Positions 11,987 through 49,055 of a stretch of DNA of 64,000 nt are shown piece after piece. A program made the position numbers and the translations under genes. Position 1 is the stretch's first letter. The number at the start of each line of letters is the position of its first letter. The notes under the pieces were generated by a model. That model was not told the DNA's origin and made no database searches. It was given only the letters and a program-made list of their open reading frames with translations. Source of the stretch: Mugil cephalus (taxonomy: Eukaryota; Chordata; Actinopteri; Mugiliformes; Mugilidae); assembly GCF_022458985.1 (NCBI RefSeq), contig NC_061782.1, forward strand, positions 9,999,672 to 10,063,671, in the 5' to 3' direction.

Positions 11987-12138
11987 AGATACATCAAATT
12001 AAACACGTTCATAACAGTTAAATAATATATAAATAATATATATATATTATTTAACTGTTTTATATATACATTATTGTTATTATTTAACTGTTATATATAC
12101 TATTTAACTGTTATGAACGTGTTGAATTTGATGTATCT
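11987..12138. repeat. AT-rich palindrome with 38-bp arms
   Basis: The arm at 11987-12024 (AGATACATCAAATT, AACACGTTCATAACAGTT) is the reverse complement of 12101-12138 with one mismatch. Between the arms lie further copies of ATTTAACTGTTA and (TA)n. It could extrude as a cruciform, and it looks like a small MITE nested inside the larger inverted repeat. Confidence 0.8.
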
Positions 12139-12252
12139 CTAAAGCTAACTAAAGCTAATATACATTAAAGCTAATATGCATTAAACTACCTTATCTTATT
12201 ACAAGCTTATAAGCTTGATAAGAAAACAATGAATGTATGTATATACATCAGC

Positions 12253-12633
12253 TCACTTGTGGAATGTTTTTTGTTGCTTGGTATGAGTGTTTCTTTAACG
12301 GGAGCGTCGGTATGAGGCATAAAAGTCTGGCATCTTAGTCAGTCAGACGCATTGACTTGAGTCAATCCCTGCCCAAGATGGCGGCCGCGTTGACGTGTCT
12401 GACGAGACTGAATGCGGCATCTAGACAGATAGATAGATACATCTAGTGTATATATCTATGGGTTTAGGCATTACGTATAAAATAATCAAATTAAATAATA
12501 AGTAAAATATTACGGTGATTAAATTAGATTTATTTACTAGTTCGGTTTCTCAAAGTCATTCGTCGTTCTTTATTTTTCGCATATAATTATTTACAAGTTA
12601 TTATTGACAAGTCCGGCGCATGATTTTTACGTC
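12253..12633 (-). repeat. right arm of a large inverted repeat
   Basis: Reverse complement of the left arm at 10112-10472, slightly longer because of an inserted stretch around an (AGAT)n run at about 12420-12440. It contains AAGATGGCGGC, a YY1-type motif, at about 12376. It ends about 365 bases before the nolc1 ATG. The interval between the arms (about 1.8 kb) is repeat DNA. Confidence 0.85.
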
Positions 12634-12994
12634 TTGTATATATGTCTATGCGTAAACCAATAAGTCCGGAAAATATGCTAGCTACAGAGGTCTCACTCTA
12701 ACCCAATTTCCAGGAACCAAAATATTTTCTAAATCCAAAGCTATAACATTTATAAATGATCTTTTAATTATAATGCTCATTCTCATTATATTGCTTTGTA
12801 ATAATACATTTGGGTATTAACTTTACAGTAAATTAAATGATGAGTTCAGTTCAGGGCGTCTGTGATATTTTTTTTTCCCAAAGTGGAGTGAACTATCTTA
12901 TGCTGGGTGTATATTTTCACCTCGTTTTTTTGAGGCGCCTGCGCACTTGTCCACAAGATCCGGAAACCTCCTTCCCTCTCAGAGCGAGCGTGGT

Positions 12995-13006
12995 GAAGAT
13001 GGCGGA
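12995..13006 (+). promoter_or_regulatory. TISU-like start context of nolc1
   Basis: GAAGATGGCGGA surrounds the nolc1 ATG and matches 11 of 12 positions of the TISU consensus SAASATGGCGGC. TISU acts as a YY1-type transcription element and as a translation initiator for mRNAs with very short 5'UTRs. It implies transcription start only a few tens of bases upstream, around the pyrimidine-rich CCTTCCCTCTC at about 12970-12980. Confidence 0.5.
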
Positions 13007-16000
13007 GCAAAAGTCTGTTCCCAGTGATCTGTACAAATCCGTTTATTCGTTTTTGCTTGAAAACAAGTTCACCAAGGCTGCCCAGCAGTTCCTGAAACAG
13101 ACGAAAGTCGTAAGTAGCCCGCGTTGTCACTCGTAGGTGTTGTTCGCTACCCGGTGCTTTGACGCGAAGTTAAGACCGACTGCATGAGGGTTAAATACCT
13201 ATAGCAACGCTATGGAGAGCGTCCAGTGAGGTCAGCACGTGTGTCGCACACGTTGATAAGAGCTGCCACATATACTGGACCAATGAATGCTCTGAATTAT
13301 GATTGAGAATCATTCAACTCTTGCCTGTAAACGTGGTCACAAGTAGCTATTAAATTGTGTTAATACTCTTTAAATGTGCTGAGAGAAAAATGGTGAAGTT
13401 ATTTGTTCACGTGTGTCTCTACAGAATCCACAAGACCAAAATGAAGAGAGCCTCGTCAACATCTACAACTTCTGGATGAAGTGAGTTATTTCGATTTAAT
13501 TTCTTTTAATTTTGTTTACCCCACTATGACTAAACATAAAAATAGCTTTTGTCCTAAATTTTGCCACTCTGTCATTTAATTGTTGCTCTATTCTACATTC
13601 AAAACCTGGACCTAAGTCTTCTTGTTGGTGAAAACGTTAGCATATTGTGAACATGGTTAAGCCTCTTGGGGTATATTTGTGTCAATGGGAATGTGTGAAT
13701 GAAACTCACTTGACTCAAACAGATCTCCCGAAGCCAAGAAACGAAAAGCACCCGCTAAAGCTACAAATGGACCATCAGCCAAGAAAGCGAAAACTAGCAA
13801 GGAGAGCTCCAGCAGCGAAGATTCAAGCAGTGAGGATGAGGAGTCTGGTGCGAAACAAACAACTAAAGTTCCTGCAGGTAACACCGGCATAGATCACATA
13901 AAGTGTTTGTTGAATTTAGCCAGTAACAGACTGGATTACATTTGTCTATAATCTCCGTTCTAGCTGTCAAAACGCCACCTGCTAAAGCAGCGGCAGCTAA
14001 AGCTGAATCCAGCAGCAGTGAAGACTCCAGTGACTCTGAGGAGGAGAAGGCTCCTGCAAAGAGTCCTGCAAAGGTAGGACTCAAAGATGCCTGATGTTAA
14101 TGTTCTCGCAAGGCTTGGCTTGTTGTGTTGATGTTAAAATGCAGTTTCTCTGTGTAGGCGCCTGTGAAACAACCTGTTGTTGCTGCTGCAGACAGCACTA
14201 GGAAAAAGGACAGCAGCTCTAGCAGTGAAGAATCTGACTCTGAGGATGAAAAGCCTGCCAAAGCTCCCGCACCGAGTGAGTTTACAGCCAGGACTCATTA
14301 ACCTTTTATCATTTCCAGGGCGTATATTTAGGACGTACCCAGAGGAAATTGAATGCTGCTGATGAACATCTTGGAGCTCATGCATGGTTTTGGTTACTTC
14401 TGAAAGCCAAGGCTCTGAAGTTTCTATCACAAAAGTCAGAATCACTCTTAGTGGTAATGTTCTTGAGTAATCAAAGTTGGCGCACAGTTTACAAAAAAAA
14501 AAGAAAAAACAAGAAGTTGTTGTTGGATTCGACTGTTTTATTTTGTTTTGAAAAAATGTGTTGGTTGAATCCTACCGTGAATTACATCAGTGTAATCAGA
14601 AGAAAATGACGTATTTCGTGCAGCATTTACTCAAACACAACTAGTGTACAGAGTTCAGATTGGTTAAAAAAAACTGCTCTCCCGTATACGGCCCACTGAA
14701 TGTTAAATGATTAATACTGTTATATTTTAACCGTACTAGTTAAAATAAAGCCCCTCCTGGAAATGTACCCATTGTCTAATTAATTATATTCATTGATGAA
14801 TAATAGAAGCCACAGCAGCAAAAGCGGCTGTTCCTGCCAAAGGTGCAGCTCAGAAGAAGCAGGAGAGCAGCAGCAGTGAAGACAGCTCCTCGGATTCTGA
14901 AGATGAAAAACCAGCCAAGGTAAACCAGAGAATTACATAAAACTGACAGCCTTTTTTTCCCACAGTTTATTATAACGTAGAGCAAACTGATTTACGCGTC
15001 AGCTGTAATGGTAGCAGAAATACATACTGCTGGCATTGACAATTTGCTTCATGTGTCACACCAGGCCCCAGTCAAACCGGCTCCGGTGAAGAAAGCAGCA
15101 GCAGCACCAGCAGCTGCTGCTGAATCAAGTAGTGAAGACTCCTCATCTGAAGATGAAGCTCCTCCAAGCAAAAAAACCAAAGCTGGTGTGTTTTTGTTTT
15201 CTATTTACAAAAATTATTGAATGCCCTATTGCCTAGTAGTAAAAAAAAAAATGTGAGGCACATGGAACCTCAGAGAACAAGCATTGTCGTTTATTTTGGA
15301 GGACATCTGCTTTGCTCAGACTAATGGTAAAACCAATTTATTGGTTTGCTGTGGTCACAATGAAGGCAAAGCTGCATTTTAAATTGTCTTGTTTTGGTTG
15401 GATCCTTTAAGCTTTGCCCGTATAGAAGCCTCGTGTGTGACCTAGCTTAAGACAAAATAAGGCCTGATAACATCTGATTTAGTGGTCCACTTCAGACTGG
15501 AACAGTCTGTGGTTTAAAATATTGCTCATCCGCTACATTTGTCATGTCAGGACCATACAGCGCAGTCCCTCCTCCTGCTTCAATGCAGAAAGCTGCAGCC
15601 AAGCCAGCAGCCACCAAGGCAAAGGAAAGTGACTCTTCAGACAGCAGCGATGACAGCAGTGATGAGGATGAGAAGAAGAAAGTAGCAGGTAAGAGTTTGC
15701 CAAGGTTCTCAGTTTTGAAAACGTGGTGTTTTTTAATTTCAAGGCTAATAACGTTGTAATCCTCACAGCAAAACCTGCACCTGTAAAGGCGGCCCCTGCC
15801 AAACCTGCTGTGTCCAAACCTGCTGCAAAGAAGCAAGAATCCAGCTCAGACAGCTCTGGTAATTATCAGGGAGTTTGGTCAGCCCTTTTTTTTTTTTTTG
15901 CCTTCGTGAAGCGATGCTGGATGTGAGACAAATGTTCTTTTTCGTGCTCGTGTCATCCTAGATTCAAGCTCAGATGAAGAGGAGGCCAAGAAGCCTGCAG

Positions 16001-19000
16001 CTAAAGTCACACCTGCTAAAGCAGCTCCAGTTAAAGCCGCCCCAGCTAAGGCTGCACCTGCTAAAGCAGATGACTCGGATGAAGACTCGTCTAGTTCAGA
16101 GGAGGAAGAGGAGGCGAAGAAACCTGCAGCAAAAGTGACTCCGGCTAAGGCCACTCCAGCTAAATCGACACCTGCCAAGACTACCCCAGCTCAGAAAGCC
16201 AAGAAAGATGAATCCTCTAGCTCAGGTAGGAAATACCAGATTGTGATTTGTTTTAATTCAACTGTCCCTGTCTGTTTGACTGAGGCTAATACTCACCAAG
16301 AACGATCAGTTATGATTATTAACCCTGTCTCATGCTCTTGTCTGTGTTGGTCTTTCATCCCAGATTCAGACAGCAGCTCTGAAGACGAGGCTCCAGCGAA
16401 ACCTTCCACTAAAGCTGCCGCCCCTCCGAAGCCTGCTGCTGCTTCTAAACCTCCGGCCAAGGCAGCAGAGAGCAGCTCTGACTCCGAGGACTCCTCTGAA
16501 GATGAGGACAAAGCAGCAAAAGCTAAGCCAGCAGCTAAAACGGCTACTCCAGCTTCAAAACCCGCTACCCCTGCTGCAAAGCCCCCAGCAGCGGCAGAGA
16601 GCAGCTCCGACTCTGACTCCTCGTCTGAAGACGAAGAGCCAGCCAAGAAAGCACCGGCTAAAGTTGCATCAAAGCCTGCAGCCAAACCTGCAGCCAAACC
16701 TGCAGCTAAGCCAGCCGCTGCAGAAGAGAGTAGCTCTGACTCTGATAGCTCATCTGATGAAGAGCCAGCTGAAGCCAAGAAAACGCCGGCTAAAGCTGCT
16801 ACTCCAGCTTCAAAGCCTGCAGCTAAACCAGCCGCTGCAAAAGAGAGTAGCTCTGATTCCGACTCTTCGTCCGAAGACGAGGAGCCAGCAAAAGCAAAGA
16901 AGACACCGGTTAAAGCTGCCACTCCAGCTTCAAAGCCGGCTACTCCTGCAGCTAAACCTGCAGCTAAACCAGCCGCCGCAGAAGAGAGTAGTTCCGACTC
17001 AGACTCTTCATCTGAAGACGAGGAGCCAGCTAAAGCAAAGAAGACACCGGTTAAAGCTGCCACTCCAGCTTCAAAGCCGGCTACTCCTGCAGCTAAACCC
17101 GCCGCTGCAGAAGAGAGCAGCAGCTCCGAGTCCTCCTCCGAGGATGAGGAAGCACCAGCGAAAGCTAAGCCGGCAGCGACACCTAAACCCGCCACACCAG
17201 CTTCGAAGCCCGGTACTCCTGCAGCGAAGGCCAACGCAGCAGCAGAAAGCAGCTCTGACTCCGACAGCTCAGACTCTGAAGATGAGGCAGCCAAGCCTGC
17301 CGTGAAGAAGCCAACCCCGGCGGCAGCCAAGAAGCCTGCAACCGCTAGCGCCGCTAAGCCTCCCGCAGACTCCAGTGACGACAGCTCCAGCGACGAGGAG
17401 GAGGAACCCAAGAAGGCAGCGCCAGCATCAGCATCCAAGCCTGCAGCCAAAAAGGCGGCCGCAGCCCCGGCAAAGAAGGCTAAGGAGAGCAGCTCAGACT
17501 CCTCGGATAGCTCCGATTCAGAGGCAGAGGCTCCCCCCGCAAAGCCCGCACTCACCAACGGCAAGGCAGCTACTCCCAAGGCGGGTGCCGCAAAGCCAGC
17601 AGAGTCTTCATCATCCAGTGATAGCAGCTCCGAAGAGGAGGAAAAAGCCAGTAAAAGTACATCCAAACCTGCCACACCAGCTGCAACCCCTAAGACAACT
17701 TCAGCGGCTAAACCTAAAGAGAGCAGCAGCTCCTCCTCAGACAGTTCATCAGATGAGGAGGAAGCAGCGCCGCGCAGAGCAGCCACTGCACCCTCCACCC
17801 CCACAGCAAACAGTAAGTCTAAGACACACTCGTCACATCTAATTTCATGCAAATTGGGTTCAGAATTGTAACTGTTTAATCTCATTTTTGCCTCAGGTAC
17901 TAATGGAAAGAGAAAAAGAGATGAAGAATCATCAGAAGAGGACGAGGAAGAAGTAAAGACGCCAAAAAACAAGAAAGAGGTTAAGACGCCGCAGACTTTC
18001 CCTAAAGCCAATAAGAAGGTGAGACTGGAACTATGTCACAGTGTGAGGAAAGTTACAGCTCCTGGATGGAGTCACTCAGCTTTTTCGAGCTATGCTTAAA
18101 ATTTAACTCTGTGAATGCGGCCCTTATCCCAGTTTACATGCAACGGAGAACATCGAATAACAGACGAGAACATGTCCTCCTCCTCCACACTAGGTGGCGA
18201 TAGGCGTCTAGTCAGTGGGTTAATACCATGTTAATACGGCCCCCTTTCCTTTGACCTATTACGTCATATAATAAAAAAAAAAAGTAATTCATACATCAGA
18301 CCAGCATTTCTAACAACAACTAGAATGGTAATAGTTCAGCTTCTTTGTATCTCGTATGTAATGTGCGCGCTAGTTATGGTGCAGATAAGATGACGCTATC
18401 CCTCCGGAGGTTCTTTTCCTGGCTCTGTTTACCTTCTTCTTCTGCGACTGGCTTTCTTGGACGTTTTTGTTCCGGGGTCATACACCAGTTAAAATCTGAT
18501 TAAGTGTACACATGTCAAAAAAATCAGTTTCCAGTTGCATTATCTGGGTGTCTTCATCGGATAAGGAGAACTCAGATTTTAGTCAGAGTAACGTGTTTAT
18601 ATGCACTTAAGTTAAAGTCGGATTAAGGCAACAATTCTTTCTTTTTTTTCCACAGATTAGAAATAACTTTGTGCCTTTTTGTCTTGCAGTCTTCCAACGT
18701 ACCCTTCCGCAGAATAGAAGAGGAGAAGGTGGAAGTGGATCCCCGTCTCGCGGACAATTCTTTCGACGCCAAGGTACGTTCCATAACCGAGCAGCACCGT
18801 TCTCCTGGACCGCCTTCTGTCAACCCTAACAATTTACCGTCAAACTTTTTCATTTCCAGTACGGAGCCAACGGCGACTGGGGCCAGAAAGCCAACGACGT
18901 CCTCAAGTTCACAAAAGGCAAATCGTTCCGCCACGAAAAGACGAAGAAGAAGAGGGGAAGCTACCGCGGCGGAGCCATCTCTACCTCGGTCAACTCCATT

Positions 19001-19018
19001 AAGTTCGACAGCGACTGA
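12999..19018 (+). CDS. nolc1: nucleolar and coiled-body phosphoprotein 1 (Nopp140), 14 exons, 1029 aa
   Basis: Nucleolar/Cajal-body chaperone of snoRNPs and RNA polymerase I. Coding exons: 12999-13109, 13425-13480, 13723-13877, 13964-14073, 14158-14275, 14807-14919, 15065-15185, 15551-15688, 15769-15858, 15962-16225, 16364-17812, 17897-18018, 18690-18773, 18860-19018; phases join to 1030 codons including TGA. Exons 1-2 encode the LisH domain ([19 protein letters not shown]… NIYNFWMK). Exons 3-11 encode alternating acidic serine clusters (casein kinase 2 type, such as [13 protein letters not shown]) and Lys/Ala/Pro linkers; exon 11 alone is 1449 bases. Exons 13-14 encode the conserved SRP40 C-terminal domain ([32 protein letters not shown], ending [10 protein letters not shown]). 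The human protein is about 700 residues, so the repeat region is expanded here. Each small exon carries one acidic block, suggesting growth by exon and unit duplication. Confidence 0.96.
16861..17106 (+). repeat. 141-bp in-frame tandem duplication inside nolc1 exon 11
   Basis: AGACACCGGTTAAAGCTGCC with its flanks recurs at a spacing of 141 bases (16901 and 17042). The two copies (from 16861 and from 17002) are nearly identical, each 47 codons with one acidic serine block plus one Lys/Ala/Pro linker. The similarity implies recent duplication, so allele length may vary. Confidence 0.75.
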
Positions 19019-19675
19019 GGACCTGTCCCGCTCCCTCCCACCCGAACTGCACGGTACCTGTGTGATCAGGGATGTCGGTTATCGGCCCCTCCAACCCTCC
19101 TGTAAATAACCCCCCACCGCCCAGCAGAGCGCATTAACAGAAGACCTGTCGAGCTGAGCTGGATCTTTCAATTTAACTCTCCTTTAGTCCGTTATCCAAT
19201 CAGTTTGTCCAATTTCTCATCTAAAGTAACAGTTTAGTGGATCTGTGGCAGCAGGGAGGACGTGACTGTGACATCACACTGCTCTGGTCGACATCCATGT
19301 GACGTTATTGCTTATAGCCACTGGGTGGCTGCAGGCCAGCAGATGATGGTAGAAAGCCAGTGTGCCTGTTGGGCCTTTTTGCTCGTTTTGACCTAAATGG
19401 GGAACGTCCCGTCATTATTTTGTAATTTTTTCATTTAGCTATGGAGAACAGCCATCCACGTTCAGATTCTTTGTGTTTAACTAATGGAAACCTGAAGTTT
19501 ATCCATTTTCTTTTTTTTGGCCACATGTAAAAGTGGAGAGGGTGTTTGTTTTGGGCTTTACTTTCTCTTTACATTTCAAGAAACCATCAAGTAGAACAGT
19601 TTTATACCATGTATTTATTATGTTTTATTCCATTTCAACCTTTAGGACCTTGAATCATTTTTCCATGTTGATTTC

Positions 19676-19681
19676 AATAAA
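19676..19681 (+). terminator. nolc1 poly(A) signal
   Basis: AATAAA about 660 bases after the nolc1 stop, followed by a T-rich stretch (TTTTCTTCTGACATT) within about 30 bases that would serve as downstream element. The 3'UTR is therefore about 19019-19700. Confidence 0.75.
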
Positions 19682-19699
19682 TTTTGCTTTGCAAAATCT

Positions 19700-22460
19700 T
19701 TTCTTCTGACATTAGGATGCCCTTTTCATCTCTTTGTTTGTCAGTGGTATTCAATTAGTTGTTCGCAGACATAACTCTGAGCCATAGTAGCTTCCATTTA
19801 CTGTATGATTTCTCCTGTGTACCACTGTGATTTTTATTCTTGTAACTGTAATTAAAGACCTAACAGTTTGAATGTGGGTGGGATCAGTTTCTTGACTTCG
19901 ATAACATGCGCAGAAACGAGAAGGTCTGCGTTTTAATAAGCGTCCATGAATACCAAGCTGCTGCACGCTGATAGGAAACCAGCTAATAGAACTGGAAAGG
20001 CATCCACTCCATTATGTATTCCATCCACTCTGAGCTGAATAGTATCGGGCTGAATAGCAGCGAGAGGAAGCAGACTTGACATGTACCCACACCCTCAGAA
20101 AATTGATTCGCCAAATCCACTAGGTGGCAGTGGAGGACCTCTGTAGTCTTCTCACTCTTTCAATTAGCATACTGCTGAGAACACTTCTTTTTTTAGTTTT
20201 CAGAGTTGAAATAGGTTCATTAAACAGTTTTCCGTTGCACTAACAGAGCTGAGGCTCATCAGGGGATAAGCCACTAAATTAGAGCTGAAAGTTTAACATT
20301 TTGACTCCTCGGCCCTTATGTCCAAGCTCAGATGACACAATCTGGATCCATTTTCACATTTTCTACAAGATCCCCAAAGTTCACTCATCACTTAGAGCTC
20401 CAGCCCCCCCTCCCTCAACCCTCCAGAGGACAAGCAGTTACAGAAAATGAATAAATTTGAACTTAAGTCATGGTACATCCAAAAGAAAAGTGTTTAAAGA
20501 AGCAACTGGGACCTGGATGACTGGTATCCTAGTATCGCCAAAACATTTCCTTAATATATGACTAACCATTCTCATCGGGGTCTTTATTAACCTGCAAACA
20601 TATTTCACACGTATGTCCGTTCCCCCTAAAACCTGCGAGTCCAGGCCTCTCGCCATCTGCGCCGCTGACTCCTGGGTGCTTCTGAACCTTTTAGAGTACG
20701 CCGCTGATGACACATTTTAATCAGCGCCCGTCACTCACAGGCCCAGTGAAGCGTTATTTGGCAGTCGTCTTTTAGCGTCGGCAGCAAAAAAAAAAGAAAG
20801 AAAAAAAACGTGGAGGATCTTGGATGTGAAAGGAAAGATTGGCGGATTGTATCAGAAAATTGCTACGTTACAAGTTGAGCCGGGGGCTGAGCCTGAGCGG
20901 GCCTCGGTGAAAAGCCGGTTGCTTGCATTTAGGCCGCCGCAGCTTTGACTGGCAGATGCAGCCTCGGTTTAAACTTTTTATCCCCTCGACTCCGAGCGCT
21001 CGAGTAGGCGGGCGGTGTGGTTCGGAGGGCGAATAATGGGGATGCACCATAGAGCAGGCGAGCCCTCTCTTTTTACCCTCGAAGAACAGCACTGTCCGTG
21101 AAGTTCGTGCGTGTGCACACGGCAGGGGGGGGAAAACATTTCCATGATTGTGCATGAACTGATTACACATGAGGAGCTGTTGACTTAGGGAGGAGAAGGG
21201 GGGGGGGGGAGCTCTGCAGTCAGGGCAAATAAAGCCTTAACTGTTAACCATTGAGCGTTGCTTCAGTGCTCGCTGAGCAGATACAGCCGACAGAGCGTGA
21301 TTGCTTGAGGTTCACATGGAAGAGCTGCTGAGAAGCTGGAAGGAAGGAAGGAAGGAAGGGAGGGGAGGGGGGGCAACTGTAGACCTGTTACTGGGCAGAA
21401 CTGTTGAGAGATGCGTGCTTTAGCCGAGAGAGGAGTCTTAGAAAGCAGTGGAAACAACTGTTTTGCTCTGTTGCAAGAGGTTAATTGACTAATTGTTTTA
21501 TTGATTTAGGGTTGCAGCTGGCAAATAACTTGGTCTGAATGAAACTTTCAGGGGAAAAGGAACAGCAGCACCGGCAACTGAAATGTGCACGTTTGATTGT
21601 TTTCTCTGTTTTATGATATCAATAACGTTTCTTTGGGATATTGGGTTCTAACTGAAATCGGAAATCATAATGGGCTGTAAAACCGCTGCCGGGATAAACA
21701 TTAGATTAGATGGTTCCTTCTCCAGAATAAATCAATGAAAACACACAAGGCTGCACACGGTGCTGCTTTTCTTAGCTAATGAAGCTAAGAAGAGGATCTG
21801 ATGAACGGAGCTGATGTTTTGGGTTTTGGGGGATGTGGGGACGGCCTTCCTGTTTAATTGGCGCGCTCAACGTTCAAGCGAGCCTGGATGCAACGATAAA
21901 AAGCATTTTGATTTGGATGCCAGACGTTCGCTCCGGAATGGACACGGGCGAGGAATACCGATGAGAGGCCCTTCAACCTCATCTCCTGGCGAGCAATCGC
22001 TCCCGAGCGCCACATCCGTCTGTCAGTCAGTAATATGTGCAGGGGGGGGGGAGAGCGAGCCGGCTCGTCTCGGGCCGACGCGGCGCAGCGCCGTGCGCGG
22101 AGCGGCTGCAGGACAATCTCATAATGGGAAGCAGAGGCCGAGGCCTGCCCATCCGTTCCATTTCAATTAGACAAAACTGCTGAGCACTCGTGCACGTGCA
22201 CACGCTGCCATCATATTATTCCTCCTGGCGCACGCTCAAACCCAATACAGTCAGCCGTGCATTCCTTTATTTTTTTTGGCTAAATTACACTGCATTTCAT
22301 TACATGTGACAAATGACGTCCTCGGAGCCTCATAGATTAGTCTCAGTAACCCACCGTTGTGCTTTTTTTTGGAGTGAGAATGAGAACACAGCGGGATAAA
22401 AATCTAAATCTAAAACTAACAAGCACCATCATTAAAAAAAAAAAACAACCATAATCAGTT
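19700..22460. other. intergenic region between convergent nolc1 and micu1, with orphan GC-rich block
   Basis: No gene is recognised. The left part (19.7-20.85 kb) is AT-rich. From about 20.87 to 22.16 kb the base composition changes: many CpGs, G-runs at 21123-21131 and 21200-21210, a (GGAA)n/G-rich tract near 21340-21373, and a very CpG-rich core at about 22050-22100. A 12-base palindrome GTGCACGTGCAC with a central E-box is at 22190-22201. Both flanking genes end here, so the block is not their promoter. Confidence 0.6.
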
Positions 22461-22478
22461 TTACATTATTAAAACATC

Positions 22479-22484
22479 TTTAAT
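22479..22484 (-). terminator. probable micu1 poly(A) signal
   Basis: ATTAAA on the minus strand, about 690 bases after the micu1 stop. Downstream on that strand comes TTATGGTTG then a T12 run (22434-22455), a good GU/U-rich element. It implies a 3'UTR of about 710 bases. Confidence 0.5.
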
Positions 22485-23169
22485 AGAGCACTTCTTTTAA
22501 CATCCATTTTATGTAAAGTGTTTCAGTGAGCAGAAATAACTGGAAGAATACACACTTTGAACAGTACAGCGTAGAGCGGGGCGAGCATCATCCACCTTTT
22601 ATGAGGCAAAATGTTGAGGATAAAGACGCAGCCTGAATGAAGCTGAACTGTGAACAATATTCCAGACTTCTCCTCCGTCCAACTTAAACTAACTAACTAA
22701 GGGTCTGCTGTCAGTACAGAACAGACGCAGGCAGCACTTATGCAGCTGAAGGTCGCATAAGATTGATTCCTCCTCTTGTCTCGCCTTTTGCTGTGAAGTG
22801 TTAAATAAAAAATATCAAAGTGCTGTTTTTAGCGTTGGCCGAACACAGTTAAAGGGCTGACGGTGCGTTCTTTCCTTATCGAATATGGGAAAAAAAATAA
22901 ACATTGTACACAAACTTTATATGCATATTTCAAAATATATATAATTAATTACCCATGATGCCTTACAAAGACTGGCTCGAGAACCTTTGAAGACTGCACT
23001 GCGTCAGGATGCTTCAGCCACTATATCGACAGCTTGAGCTGCAGCAACATGCGTTAATGATTGATGGTGCGCCTCGGAGTTGCAGTGTTAATGAGTTTAA
23101 TGCATTAATTGTCTAGTTAAAAACCTGTCGGAGGAGGACGCCTTTTGATCGCGCGTGTCGTCTTTCGCT

Positions 23170-49055
<25,886 letters not shown>

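Noticed and set aside
14350..14440. C/D-box-like TGATGA and CTGA motifs in a nolc1 intron
   Set aside because: The spacing is possible, but there is no terminal stem and no convincing C'/D' pair.
16502..17842. Q/L/R-rich frames on the plus strand within nolc1 exon 11
   Set aside because: Shifted frames of the same repeats with no start context or homology.
16293..18011. 572-codon open frame on the minus strand opposite nolc1
   Set aside because: It is the antisense of the acidic-serine/Lys-Ala-Pro repeats, giving low-complexity A/G/S/E/L text, and it runs across nolc1 introns. The plus strand has correct exons and a known family.
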